The notes beneath the pieces are model-generated. The model saw only the letters and a program-made list of their open reading frames with translations, was not told the DNA's origin and did not search any database. The position numbers and the translations under genes were made by a program. 64,000 nt of DNA from Dyadobacter psychrophilus (lineage in GTDB: Bacteria > Bacteroidota > Bacteroidia > Cytophagales > Spirosomataceae), in contig NZ_FUZA01000001.1 in the NCBI RefSeq assembly GCF_900167945.1, forward strand, positions 1,550,001-1,614,000, written 5' to 3'. Below, piece by piece: positions 1-8,054 of this stretch. Every line of letters begins with the position of its first letter. Positions within the stretch are counted from its first letter, which is position 1.

Positions 1-1007
1 TTTATCCACTCCAGCTTTCCAGAGAGCTGACGCCGTTTAAAGATTTGGCTGCCTTGTTCAAGGCCATTCGGCTGATCAGAAAAATTAAGCCGCATGTTGT
101 CCACACACATTCACCCAAGGCTGGAATTATTGGAATGCTGGCAGCATACATCTGCAATGTTCCTCTTAAAATGCACACCGTTGCCGGCTTACCGCTGATG
201 GAAGTGACAGGCCCAAAAAGGAAACTGCTCAACTTTGTAGAGTCTCTGACTTATTGGTGCGCAGACTGGGTATTACCTAACTCTCAGGAGCTTAAACAAT
301 TCATCCTGGACAACAATCTGAGTTCGGATAAATCAAAAGTGAGCGTAGTGGGAAATGGCAGCAGCAATGGTATCGACCTGGATTATTTCGCTGTAAATGC
401 AAAATTACTGGCAGAAAGCAGGGATTTCAGAAAACAGCACGGCATTCAAGAGCACGACACAGTTCTGGCCTTTATGGGCCGGCTTGCCAATTATAAAGGA
501 GTTAATGAGTTAGTAAAAGCGTTTCAAATTCTCGAAAAGCGTCATCAAAATCTCAAACTCATACTGATTGGCGCGCCTGAGGATTTGAATCCCTTAGAGG
601 AAACAACTGATAGTGAAATCATTAATAACAAATCTATCATCGCGGTCGGACACCAAAATGATGTGCGAAAGTTTCTGGCCGCTTCCGACATCTTCGTATT
701 TCCAAGTTACAGAGAAGGTTTTCCCCAGGCACTTTTACAAGCGAGCGCTATGGGCATTCCATGCATAGCAAGCAACATTAACGGCTGCAATGAAATGATC
801 GAGGATGGAAAAACCGGAATTCTCATACAGCCCAAAAGCGTTGAAGCGATTGTTGAAGCTTGCGAAAAACTGATAGGAAACCGGCAGGCAAGCGAAAAGA
901 TGGGGATGTTAGCGCAACAATTTGTTCTCAAGAATTTTGAACAGCAACAATTATGGAAAGCGATACACACATTTTACAATGCACATTTATCCCCGCATAA
1001 GTCTTGA
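1..1007 (+). CDS. Glycosyltransferase family 4 (5' end outside window)
   Basis: Probable GT-B fold glycosyltransferase that adds a sugar to a lipid-linked exopolysaccharide intermediate in the cytoplasm. The reading frame is open from base 3 to the stop at 1007 (334 residues seen) with no stop before the window edge, so the first in-frame TTG at 45 is not the true start. The opening segment (KPHVVHTHSPKAG) is the N-terminal domain pattern of EPS/capsule GT4 enzymes. The C-terminal donor-binding domain shows GRLANYKG and the EGFPQALLQ motif. In the usual E-x7-E pair the second glutamate is glutamine here. The sugar-phosphate transferase and Wzi genes downstream support a role in surface polysaccharide synthesis. 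Donor and acceptor cannot be read from sequence. Confidence 0.88.
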   Translation, partial: YPLQLSRELTPFKDLAALFKAIRLIRKIKPHVVHTHSPKAGIIGMLAAYICNVPLKMHTVAGLPLMEVTGPKRKLLNFVESLTYWCADWVLPNSQELKQFILDNNLSSDKSKVSVVGNGSSNGIDLDYFAVNAKLLAESRDFRKQHGIQEHDTVLAFMGRLANYKGVNELVKAFQILEKRHQNLKLILIGAPEDLNPLEETTDSEIINNKSIIAVGHQNDVRKFLAASDIFVFPSYREGFPQALLQASAMGIPCIASNINGCNEMIEDGKTGILIQPKSVEAIVEACEKLIGNRQASEKMGMLAQQFVLKNFEQQQLWKAIHTFYNAHLSPHKS

Positions 1008-1263
1008 AAAAAAATTAAAAAATAATAACTTGCACACCAGTATAAATCAATCACACTTATCTTTTATAGAATACTTAACGACATCCTCCCCTTCCATAAT
1101 TTGCCCAATTCATTGTTTTGCATTGGTTCGGATTATCGGCCTTAAAATAGTTGAAACGCACCGAAGGTTCACTATAACAAGCTAAATGTTTCAAATTAAG
1201 AAATTTTAGGTTATAATTGCATTCTTTTTGCACACGCTCTTAATTTACTATTGCCGCACACAT

Positions 1264-2265
1264 ATGGATCAAACTTCTGTTTCTAATCGAAAGTACGTAC
1301 ATCGATTGTTAAGCAAAAACGCTTCTACCGATGAAATTCTGATTATCACAAGTTATGACTATTTTCTTCAGAAATACGACCTCAAGCTTCTGCGAGGGAT
1401 TTACAGGGAGATTATTTTAGTTCCGCATACCGCAGACGATGACTATCTGATCAATTATACGGTACGGCCTTTGCTGGACAAATTTGAAAAAGTCCATCTT
1501 GTCACAAATCCACATTACGACAAGCGAAACAAAGTAATTTACGAGTTGGTTATTCGTAAAAACAAGTCGATACGGATCACAACGGTTTACGACTTTTGCG
1601 AGAAAAACTTAAAGAAGGTTTACATTCCTGACGACATTTCTGAACTTAATCCGAATATTACGGACATGCCGGCTTTCGGCAAAAGAGTCAGGTATCCTAA
1701 AAAGATTATTGACGTCTCAGTCTCTATCATCCTTTTCACGCTGACCCTCCCGCTCTGGATTTTAAGTTATTTCCGGATCAAGTTTCAGTCTCCTGGTCCT
1801 GTTTTCTATTATCAGGAACGGGTTGGTATGGATAACAAATCATTCAAATGTATCAAGTTTCGTTCTATGGCATTGGATGCAGAATCCAATGGGGCAACTT
1901 TCTCCAAGAAAAACGATTCGAGAACATTTTCGTACGGATCATTTATGAGAATGAGCCGGATTGACGAGCTTCCACAGATTATCAATATATTCAAGAGAGA
2001 TCTGTCACTCATAGGCCCAAGGCCGGAAAGACAGGTTTTTACAGAAACCTTCGACGAACTGATTCCTTACTATAATAGCAGGCATGCTATCAAACCCGGA
2101 ATTACAGGTTATGCTCAGGTTATGTATTCCTACGGAGCAGGCGTTTTCGATGCGCGCCATAAGCTGATGTACGATCTTTATTACATCAAAAACTGGTCAT
2201 TGTATCTGGAATTGAAAATTATCCTGCTTACAGCCGTTGTAATTTTCGGCAAGAGAGGTCGCTAG
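1264..2265 (+). CDS. Undecaprenyl-phosphate sugar phosphotransferase (WcaJ/WbaP-type, bacterial sugar transferase)
   Basis: Initiating transferase that moves a sugar-1-phosphate from a nucleotide sugar onto undecaprenyl phosphate at the inner membrane. The ATG at 1264 gives 333 residues; an upstream in-frame TTG at 1228 is less likely. The N-terminal ~150 residues are a cytosolic region with no recognised motif. A hydrophobic segment (VSVSIILFTLTLPLWIL) is followed directly by the catalytic domain: SPGPVFYYQERVG, FKCIKFRSM, RIDELPQIINI and GPRPERQVF, the family signature residues. The protein has one membrane helix, like the short PglC/WbaP catalytic unit, rather than the five-helix WcaJ form. 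The 256 bp before it have no clear TAnnTTTG promoter. Confidence 0.9.
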   Translation: MDQTSVSNRKYVHRLLSKNASTDEILIITSYDYFLQKYDLKLLRGIYREIILVPHTADDDYLINYTVRPLLDKFEKVHLVTNPHYDKRNKVIYELVIRKNKSIRITTVYDFCEKNLKKVYIPDDISELNPNITDMPAFGKRVRYPKKIIDVSVSIILFTLTLPLWILSYFRIKFQSPGPVFYYQERVGMDNKSFKCIKFRSMALDAESNGATFSKKNDSRTFSYGSFMRMSRIDELPQIINIFKRDLSLIGPRPERQVFTETFDELIPYYNSRHAIKPGITGYAQVMYSYGAGVFDARHKLMYDLYYIKNWSLYLELKIILLTAVVIFGKRGR

Positions 2266-2306
2266 ATTAATTCCCGGATTTGTTTTTCGCAGTTAAAAAG
2301 TTCTGC

Positions 2307-3722
2307 ATGAGGAATTTATTCTTAATGCTGCTACTTTATGTAGCAACGCAAGCAGGCGGTTTCTCTCAAGATTCAACTTTACACTATTCTGCGGAAATTA
2401 AAGGCGCCCTGGCTTCAACACAAACACCATACTTATTTCACACAAATACGTATGGTGTAATCCCAACAAGCGGTTCGTTTGCGCTCGCTCAGGCAAGTTT
2501 CCATAAGCTTTATAACCAGCACAATCCCCGCTTTTTTCAATGGTCAGCGGGAGCAGAGTTTGTAGCGAGGGCAAACAAATCATCCTCGGTATTCTTTACT
2601 GACCTTTTTCTTGCGGCCAAAGCTGGCCCGGTAGAGGTTAGCATTGGACAACGCAAAGAGTTTTATGGGCTGGGTGACAGTTTATTAACCACCGGGAGTG
2701 TTGCAATATCTTCCAATGCGAGACCCTACCTTAAAATTCAGATCTCAACGCCCCACTTCGTCAACATTATTCCGGGGAACGACATTATCTCATTCAAGTT
2801 TTCCTATTCTGATGGTTTGTTTGGACCGGCAAAATCAATTTACGGAAACAGGATAACCGTGCCTGAAACATATCTTCACCAAAAATCCATTTACCTTAAA
2901 CTCGGGAAGAAGAGCCACATTCTAAATCTTTTTGCAGGATTTAACCACCAGGTAATGTGGGGTGGGGAAGATAAGATTTTCTCAGGTGGGCTCAAACGCT
3001 CCGAAGCCTATGGTTATGTCGTCCTTGGTAAGCCCTGGGCGGCCAGCAGGGTAGGAAATCACTTTGGTACGATTGATGTCGGAGTACAATTACAAGGAAA
3101 AAGCTGGACAACTTTCTTATACCGCCAAAGTATTTACGAAGACGGCTCGATAGCCAACGTTTCCAACATCACCGACGGACTTAACGGGCTGAGGTTTAAG
3201 AGAAACACCCGTCAATATGACAGTTTTCGTTTAAATACAATACTGCTGGAATACGTGTACACAAAATACCAGGGTGGAGACGTTTTTGACTTTGTAACAG
3301 GCACCTTTGGCCGTGATAATTACTTCAATCATTACGTTTACAGTCAAGGTTGGTCATATAAGGGCAGAACGCTCGGCACGCCACTAATTGCTCCTCAACA
3401 TCTGATGAGAGGCGAATTGAGAAGTTCGCCAAACCTTTTTACAGCAAATAATCGCCTTATCGCACTTCATGCCGGAATAGACGGCTCGATTAACAAAGTC
3501 ACATTTCTGTTGAAAGCAAGCCACTCCATTAATTCAGGGACATATAACAGGCCGTTTAGCGGTTCGCTCAACCAGACGTCTTTGCTCGCACGCACTGAAA
3601 TACCCTTGACATTTATGAACGAAAGCCATTTGAACCTGTCTTTAGGCACGGATTTTGGACATTTTTACCCAAACAACACTGCTATTTTGATAGGATGGAG
3701 AAAATCCGGTTTTATCAGATAA
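2307..3722 (+). CDS. Capsule assembly Wzi family outer-membrane protein, copy 1
   Basis: Predicted outer-membrane beta-barrel related to Wzi, a lectin that anchors group 1 capsule to the cell surface. The ATG at 2307 starts a clear signal peptide (MRNLFLMLLLYVATQAGGFSQ) and gives 471 residues; the TTG at 2280 would put charged residues in front of it. Motifs shared with the next two genes: FNHQVMWGG, VGNHFGTIDVG, YRQSIYEDGS, DGLNGLRF, GWSYKGRTLGTP and a closing GWRKSGF. The family assignment comes from these recurrent motifs and alternating beta strands. It starts 41 nt after the sugar transferase and is probably in the same operon. Confidence 0.8.
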   Translation: MRNLFLMLLLYVATQAGGFSQDSTLHYSAEIKGALASTQTPYLFHTNTYGVIPTSGSFALAQASFHKLYNQHNPRFFQWSAGAEFVARANKSSSVFFTDLFLAAKAGPVEVSIGQRKEFYGLGDSLLTTGSVAISSNARPYLKIQISTPHFVNIIPGNDIISFKFSYSDGLFGPAKSIYGNRITVPETYLHQKSIYLKLGKKSHILNLFAGFNHQVMWGGEDKIFSGGLKRSEAYGYVVLGKPWAASRVGNHFGTIDVGVQLQGKSWTTFLYRQSIYEDGSIANVSNITDGLNGLRFKRNTRQYDSFRLNTILLEYVYTKYQGGDVFDFVTGTFGRDNYFNHYVYSQGWSYKGRTLGTPLIAPQHLMRGELRSSPNLFTANNRLIALHAGIDGSINKVTFLLKASHSINSGTYNRPFSGSLNQTSLLARTEIPLTFMNESHLNLSLGTDFGHFYPNNTAILIGWRKSGFIR

Positions 3723-3769
3723 CTTTGGGAAATCAACTCAGTCCCTTAATGAGTAATTTTTACATTTAA

Positions 3770-5212
3770 ATGCCGGTCCCAATCTCTCAGATGCGAGTCT
3801 GCCTTTTTGCCGTAATTATCTGTCTCGCGTTAAATGCTCACGCCCAAGACTCAACTGTTTACTATCGAGCCAGCCTGATGTTGTCTGGCGCAACGGATCA
3901 AACTCCCTTCTGGGCACATGCAAACCAGAACGGTAACATTCCAATGGATGGGAATTTTGGCCTTGTTAATGCAGGTGTATACAAAATTTATAATCCGCAC
4001 AATCCAAGGACTTTCCAATGGAGCGCTGGCATTCAGGGGATTGCGAGTTATGGTAAAACGGGAAAAGTATTTCTATCGGACGCTTACATAGCCGGAAAAG
4101 TAGGCAAACTGGAAATCCTGGCTGGTCAAAAAAGCAATGTGGTTGGACTTATGGACACTACCATGACATCCGGTTCAATGTCCGTTGCCGGAAACTCCCG
4201 GCCATTTCCCCGAATACAAATATCAATTCCGGAATATCTTCCGCTGTATGTTACGAAAAATCTTGTGTCACTGAAGTTTTCTTATTCAGAAGGCTATCTG
4301 GGAAACAGCAGACTTAATTACGGAGTCGAAAGGGAAGTTTCATATACATATTTCCACCAGAAATCTTTGTACTTCCGCTTCGGAAAACCCACTGACCGCT
4401 TGAATGTTTACCTGGGAGCCAATCATCAGGCAGTTTGGGGTGGACAGGAAAAAATTACTCCACTCTATAATCTGGACCCCCTGAAAGCCTATTGGTATAC
4501 AATTTCCGGTAAAACTTTGAAATACAATAAGGTTGGCAATCATTTCGGAACTGTTGACATCGGAGCAGAATGGCGGGGAAAAACATGGTCTTACTTTGTT
4601 TACAGACAAAACATTTACGAGACAGGCTCACTTTTCAGCATTATCAATTTAGATGATGGCTTGAACGGGATCAGGGTAAAGAGAATAAGACCTTTGCCCG
4701 CGGGATCATCCCGTTTCGCATTTCAGAGTTTTCTATTGGAAGCTGTTGGCACTAATAGTCAGACAAACAAATCGCCGTTGTCGGGCCTGGCAATTTATGA
4801 GAAAGGGAATTATTACAATAGTTACATTTATGAACGCGGGTGGTCGTATTTCAACAGGGGAATTGGCACGCCACTGGCTCCGTCGTCTCGCATTACACGT
4901 GGATCTCTGCCCGTCAATGCTTCGGAATTTACTAATAATAACCGTTTCTGGGCGTTTCATACTGGTATTACGGCTTCCTGGCTTAAAACGTATTTTGGCT
5001 TGAAAGGCACTTTTTCAAGAAATTCTGGCTCTCTATTGAGTCCTTTTGACTCTATGAAAGAGCAAGTTTCTTTATCGTTTACTGCGGAAAGAAACCTTAA
5101 ATTATTAAACGGTTGTAGTGTTTTTACCAATATTACATCTGATTTTGGCCAACTTTACCCTGATTCACATGGCTTGATCATTGGTTTAAGGAAAAGTGGA
5201 TTTTTGGATTAG
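3770..5212 (+). CDS. Capsule assembly Wzi family outer-membrane protein, copy 2
   Basis: Second tandem paralogue (480 residues) of the Wzi-like barrel. The signal peptide ends at NAHAQ; a second in-frame ATG at 3791 would give a shorter, equally good signal. The same blocks appear in the same order: QTPFWAHANQNGNIP, NHQAVWGG, VGNHFGTVDIG, YRQNIYETGS, DGLNGIRV, GWSYFNRGIGTP, NNRFWAFHTGI and the C-terminal IIGLRKSGFLD. It lies 47 nt after copy 1, so co-transcription is likely. A strong hairpin follows at 5218-5259. Divergence from copies 1 and 3 along the whole length argues for an old duplication rather than a recent one. Confidence 0.8.
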   Translation: MPVPISQMRVCLFAVIICLALNAHAQDSTVYYRASLMLSGATDQTPFWAHANQNGNIPMDGNFGLVNAGVYKIYNPHNPRTFQWSAGIQGIASYGKTGKVFLSDAYIAGKVGKLEILAGQKSNVVGLMDTTMTSGSMSVAGNSRPFPRIQISIPEYLPLYVTKNLVSLKFSYSEGYLGNSRLNYGVEREVSYTYFHQKSLYFRFGKPTDRLNVYLGANHQAVWGGQEKITPLYNLDPLKAYWYTISGKTLKYNKVGNHFGTVDIGAEWRGKTWSYFVYRQNIYETGSLFSIINLDDGLNGIRVKRIRPLPAGSSRFAFQSFLLEAVGTNSQTNKSPLSGLAIYEKGNYYNSYIYERGWSYFNRGIGTPLAPSSRITRGSLPVNASEFTNNNRFWAFHTGITASWLKTYFGLKGTFSRNSGSLLSPFDSMKEQVSLSFTAERNLKLLNGCSVFTNITSDFGQLYPDSHGLIIGLRKSGFLD

Positions 5213-5217
5213 GATCG

Positions 5218-5259
5218 CTTTTTGCTATTCCTAATATGTCCAATATGAATAGCAAAAAG
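5218..5259. terminator. Perfect 13-bp hairpin after the second Wzi gene
   Basis: Arms 5218-5230 (CTTTTTGCTATTC) and 5247-5259 (GAATAGCAAAAAG) are perfectly complementary with a 16-nt loop. The arm itself carries the T-run, so it may act as a terminator in either direction. It lies 5 bp after the stop of Wzi copy 2 and before a TAnnTTTG box, which suggests the third Wzi gene is transcribed separately. Confidence 0.6.
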
Positions 5260-5266
5260 TTATACT

Positions 5267-5274
5267 TATTTTTG
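5267..5274 (+). promoter_or_regulatory. Possible -7 promoter box for third Wzi gene
   Basis: TATTTTTG matches the Bacteroidota -7 consensus TAnnTTTG and lies 42 bp before the ATG at 5316. No good TTTG is present at the expected -33 distance, so support is moderate. Confidence 0.35.
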
Positions 5275-5315
5275 TCAGATGTCACAGTATACACATTACG
5301 AAAAAGCTTGAGGGT

Positions 5316-6797
5316 ATGCCTATGAAAATCTTTCCGATCCTACTATTTCTGCTTTGTGTTTCATTAGCCGGTTTTTCTCAATCGGAGGAGTCTGGCCAGG
5401 TGACCGAATATGCGGATTCTACTAATAATTTTATTGAGATAGCAGGTTTTGGAAGCACCAATACGCACACTCCATTCTGGATCCAGGCCAATCAATTTGG
5501 CACTGTGCCGCTCGACGTTCCAGCCGGAACAGCGCGTATCTCCCTTGAAAACTATTGGCCTCTTTCTTCCAATTGGCGTGCCGGAGTTGGTGTTGAAGCG
5601 GTCGGGAATTTTAACGAAAACAAAAAATTGCTCATACCGCAACTGCATGCGACATTGAGATACAAAAACTGGGAACTTTTTGTAGGAAGAAAAAAACAAT
5701 ATGTCGGCCTTGCCGACTCCACATTGGGCACGGGCTCTTATGCCTGGTCAGGAAATGCCCTGCCAATACCCAAGATATCCATTGGAACAAACGGCTTTGT
5801 GGCCGTTCCGTTTACAAAAGGGTGGATTTCATTCAATGCGTTTTATTCAGACGGACTTTTTGAGAAAGGCAGGCCCGTAACCAGCGGTCTCAAATTTCAT
5901 CAAAAGGCCTTCTATGCTCGGATAGGAAAAGTTAATTCAAAACTTAAATTGTATGGTGGGTTCAACCATCAAGTGCAATGGGGCGGGAAAACAAAATATT
6001 TAATCAAAGATCCAGAGAGTGGGAAATTACCGGATGGCTTCGCTAATTACGTTTACGCCGTTTTTGGAACGATAGGAGGAACTGGAAACGATATTTCCCA
6101 TTTTGACAGCACTAACCGCGTAGGGAACCATTTAGGCTCGTTAGATTTAGCAATTGAAGTTGAGACCTACGGGAGCACCATTTATTTGTACCGGCAGTTC
6201 ATTTACGAAGATGGCTCCCTATTTTATATGGAAGGCATAAAGGATGGATTGACGGGCCTTCGTATCAAAAGGAAGAATTCATACGGAGCTAACTTCGAAA
6301 TAACCGAAGGCGTTTTGGAAATGCTTTTCACCAAGGATCAAGGCGGCGACCAGTTTGAGCTGGGGAATGGTAAGAAACGTGGTAATGATAATTATTTCAA
6401 CAATCAACAAATTCGCGACGGATGGTCCTACCACGATCGCACCATAGGAACGCCATTTATCCCTCCTACTTCACAGACAAATTGGAAATGGCCAAATTAC
6501 GCCGACAATTTCACCAGTAACAATCGTGTGCTGGTCTGGCACGTGGGTTTAAGGGGAACACTATTCCGAAAGGTGCAATGGCATACAAAAATGTCTTTTT
6601 CCAGCAATTCGGGATCATACAGAGAACGTTTTGTAGGTTCTCCAAAACAATTCTCTGGTCTTATCGGAGCTCAAACGGATGTTAATGTTCTCGGAGGAAT
6701 GACTATTAAAGGATCTTATGCAAGCGATATCGGGGATTTATATCGCAAAACCCACGGGTTTATGCTGGCAATCAGAAAAGATTTTTCCTTTAATTGA
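5316..6797 (+). CDS. Capsule assembly Wzi family outer-membrane protein, copy 3
   Basis: Third and most divergent paralogue (493 residues). The start could be the ATG at 5316 or the one at 5322 (MKIFPILLFLLCVSLAGFSQ, signal peptide). It retains HTPFWIQANQFGTVP, FNHQVQWGG, VGNHLGSLDLA, YRQFIYEDGS, DGLTGLRI, NYFNNQQIRDGWSYHDRTIGTP and a C-terminal MLAIRKDFSF. An insertion of about 15 residues follows the WGG motif. It probably forms an outer-membrane barrel acting in export or anchoring of the same polysaccharide family. The preceding hairpin and promoter-like box suggest independent expression. Confidence 0.8.
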   Translation: MPMKIFPILLFLLCVSLAGFSQSEESGQVTEYADSTNNFIEIAGFGSTNTHTPFWIQANQFGTVPLDVPAGTARISLENYWPLSSNWRAGVGVEAVGNFNENKKLLIPQLHATLRYKNWELFVGRKKQYVGLADSTLGTGSYAWSGNALPIPKISIGTNGFVAVPFTKGWISFNAFYSDGLFEKGRPVTSGLKFHQKAFYARIGKVNSKLKLYGGFNHQVQWGGKTKYLIKDPESGKLPDGFANYVYAVFGTIGGTGNDISHFDSTNRVGNHLGSLDLAIEVETYGSTIYLYRQFIYEDGSLFYMEGIKDGLTGLRIKRKNSYGANFEITEGVLEMLFTKDQGGDQFELGNGKKRGNDNYFNNQQIRDGWSYHDRTIGTPFIPPTSQTNWKWPNYADNFTSNNRVLVWHVGLRGTLFRKVQWHTKMSFSSNSGSYRERFVGSPKQFSGLIGAQTDVNVLGGMTIKGSYASDIGDLYRKTHGFMLAIRKDFSFN

Positions 6798-6823
6798 TCG
6801 ACTCCTATAAGATTCCAGACTGC

Positions 6824-7216
6824 CTACTGAATTTCAGCCCTGATCTTCGCAGCCAGCGCAGCCAGTTCATCCTGAGAAGTCTTTATCTTTTTTGAGAAAT
6901 CTGCATCTGCCATGCTGTTCAAAGGCAGCAGGTGAATGTGTGTATGCGGCACTTCTAATCCAATTACCGTCAGACCAATACGCAAGCACGGAACAACTTT
7001 TTGCAAAGCAGGGACAATGCTTCTGGCAAAAAGAAAAAGGTCTGAATACGCCTTTTCTTCGAGGTCAAAAATGTAGTCAATTTCTCGCTTGGGAATAACT
7101 AATGTGTGCCCTGCTGTAATAGGAAATGCGTCCAGAAATGCCAGAAAATCATCATTCTCGGCAATTTTATGACTGGGAATTTCACCTTTTACAATTTTTG
7201 AAAATATAGATGCCAT
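6824..7216 (-). CDS. HIT family hydrolase (Hint-type)
   Basis: Small cytosolic nucleotide-binding hydrolase of the histidine-triad superfamily; Hint members cleave nucleoside phosphoramidates and acyl-adenylates. The ATG at 7216 gives 130 residues, the normal family length, beginning MASIFSKIVKGEIPSHKI, which is the canonical Hint opening. The open frame continues upstream to 7645 but that part is antisense to the next gene and lacks family similarity. The triad is at His91, His93 and His95 (VPHTHIHLLPL). Position 77 region (VPCLRIGLTVIG) is the usual nucleotide-binding strand. Divergent from the DUF1080 gene. The cellular substrate is unknown. Confidence 0.92.
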   Translation of the reverse strand: MASIFSKIVKGEIPSHKIAENDDFLAFLDAFPITAGHTLVIPKREIDYIFDLEEKAYSDLFLFARSIVPALQKVVPCLRIGLTVIGLEVPHTHIHLLPLNSMADADFSKKIKTSQDELAALAAKIRAEIQ

Positions 7217-7343
7217 CAGATTATCAATTAAATATCGTTGTGCTGAAGACGCGCACGACAATCGCGCCTTAACTTTTTTCAAATAAGTAATTAAAAACTG
7301 AAAAGTACTTAATATTGTGTTCCAAAACTTTAACAACAAGGAT

Positions 7344-8054
7344 ATGAATTTTACAAATTGGCGTGCTTTCACTAAGGCTGGCGTGGTTGCATTATTTTCA
7401 CTGGCTTTTATCTCAAACACCGCAGAGGCGCAGGAAAAGGGAAAATGGGTGAAATTATTCGACGGAAAAAGCCTGAACGGCTGGCATAGCTGGCAGTCGG
7501 ACGAGGTGTTGCCACAATGGAAAGTTGAAAACGGCGCTATTGTTCTTGCGGAAAAAGGCGGCAAGGATCTTGTTACGGACAAAGAATACGGCGATTTCGA
7601 ATTAGAATTGGAATGGCAGATATCCGAAGGCGGCAACAGCGGCATTATTTATCATGTAATTGAAGATAAAAAATATTGCTGTCCATATTCAACCGGACCT
7701 GAAATCCAGATCCTGGATGACGTGAAACACCCTGACGCAAAAGCGGGTAAGGCAGGAAATCACAAATCCGGATCACTTTACGACATGCTTCCTCCAAAAG
7801 ATTTCGCAGCTGTGAAACCAGCGGGACAATGGAACAAAGCAAAAATAGTAGTGAAAGGCGGTCGTGGTGAAAGTTGGTTGAATGGCCAGAAGTTGGTCGA
7901 TTTCCCAACGCAAGGCGGAGAATGGGATAAATTGGTTTCCAACAGCAAATTCAAAACCTGGGAAGGATTTGGTGCTTCTGCAAAAGGCAAAATCGCTTTA
8001 CAGGATCACGGCAACAAAGTTTCTTTCAGAAATATCCGGATTAAGGAGCTATAA
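7344..8054 (+). CDS. Secreted DUF1080 protein (3-keto-disaccharide hydrolase-like)
   Basis: Exported jellyroll (concanavalin-like) protein of 236 residues. The ATG at 7344 precedes a signal peptide ending ...ISNTAEAQ; the GTG at 7317 is upstream of it and less likely. Family hallmarks are LFDGKSLNGWHSW near the mature N-terminus, GDFELELEWQISEGGNSGI in the middle, PEIQILDD, and NKVSFRNIRIKEL at the end. Members act on 3-keto-glycosides or are carbohydrate-binding partners of Gfo/Idh oxidoreductases; a Gfo/Idh gene is present 39 kb away in this window. The last 6 bp overlap the 3' end of the convergent helicase gene. Confidence 0.88.
   Translation: MNFTNWRAFTKAGVVALFSLAFISNTAEAQEKGKWVKLFDGKSLNGWHSWQSDEVLPQWKVENGAIVLAEKGGKDLVTDKEYGDFELELEWQISEGGNSGIIYHVIEDKKYCCPYSTGPEIQILDDVKHPDAKAGKAGNHKSGSLYDMLPPKDFAAVKPAGQWNKAKIVVKGGRGESWLNGQKLVDFPTQGGEWDKLVSNSKFKTWEGFGASAKGKIALQDHGNKVSFRNIRIKEL

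Noticed and set aside
6824..7645. Long 273-codon version of the HIT protein
   Set aside because: Codons before 7216 are antisense to the DUF1080 gene and give low-complexity sequence; the Hint start MASIFSKIVKGE is at 7216.
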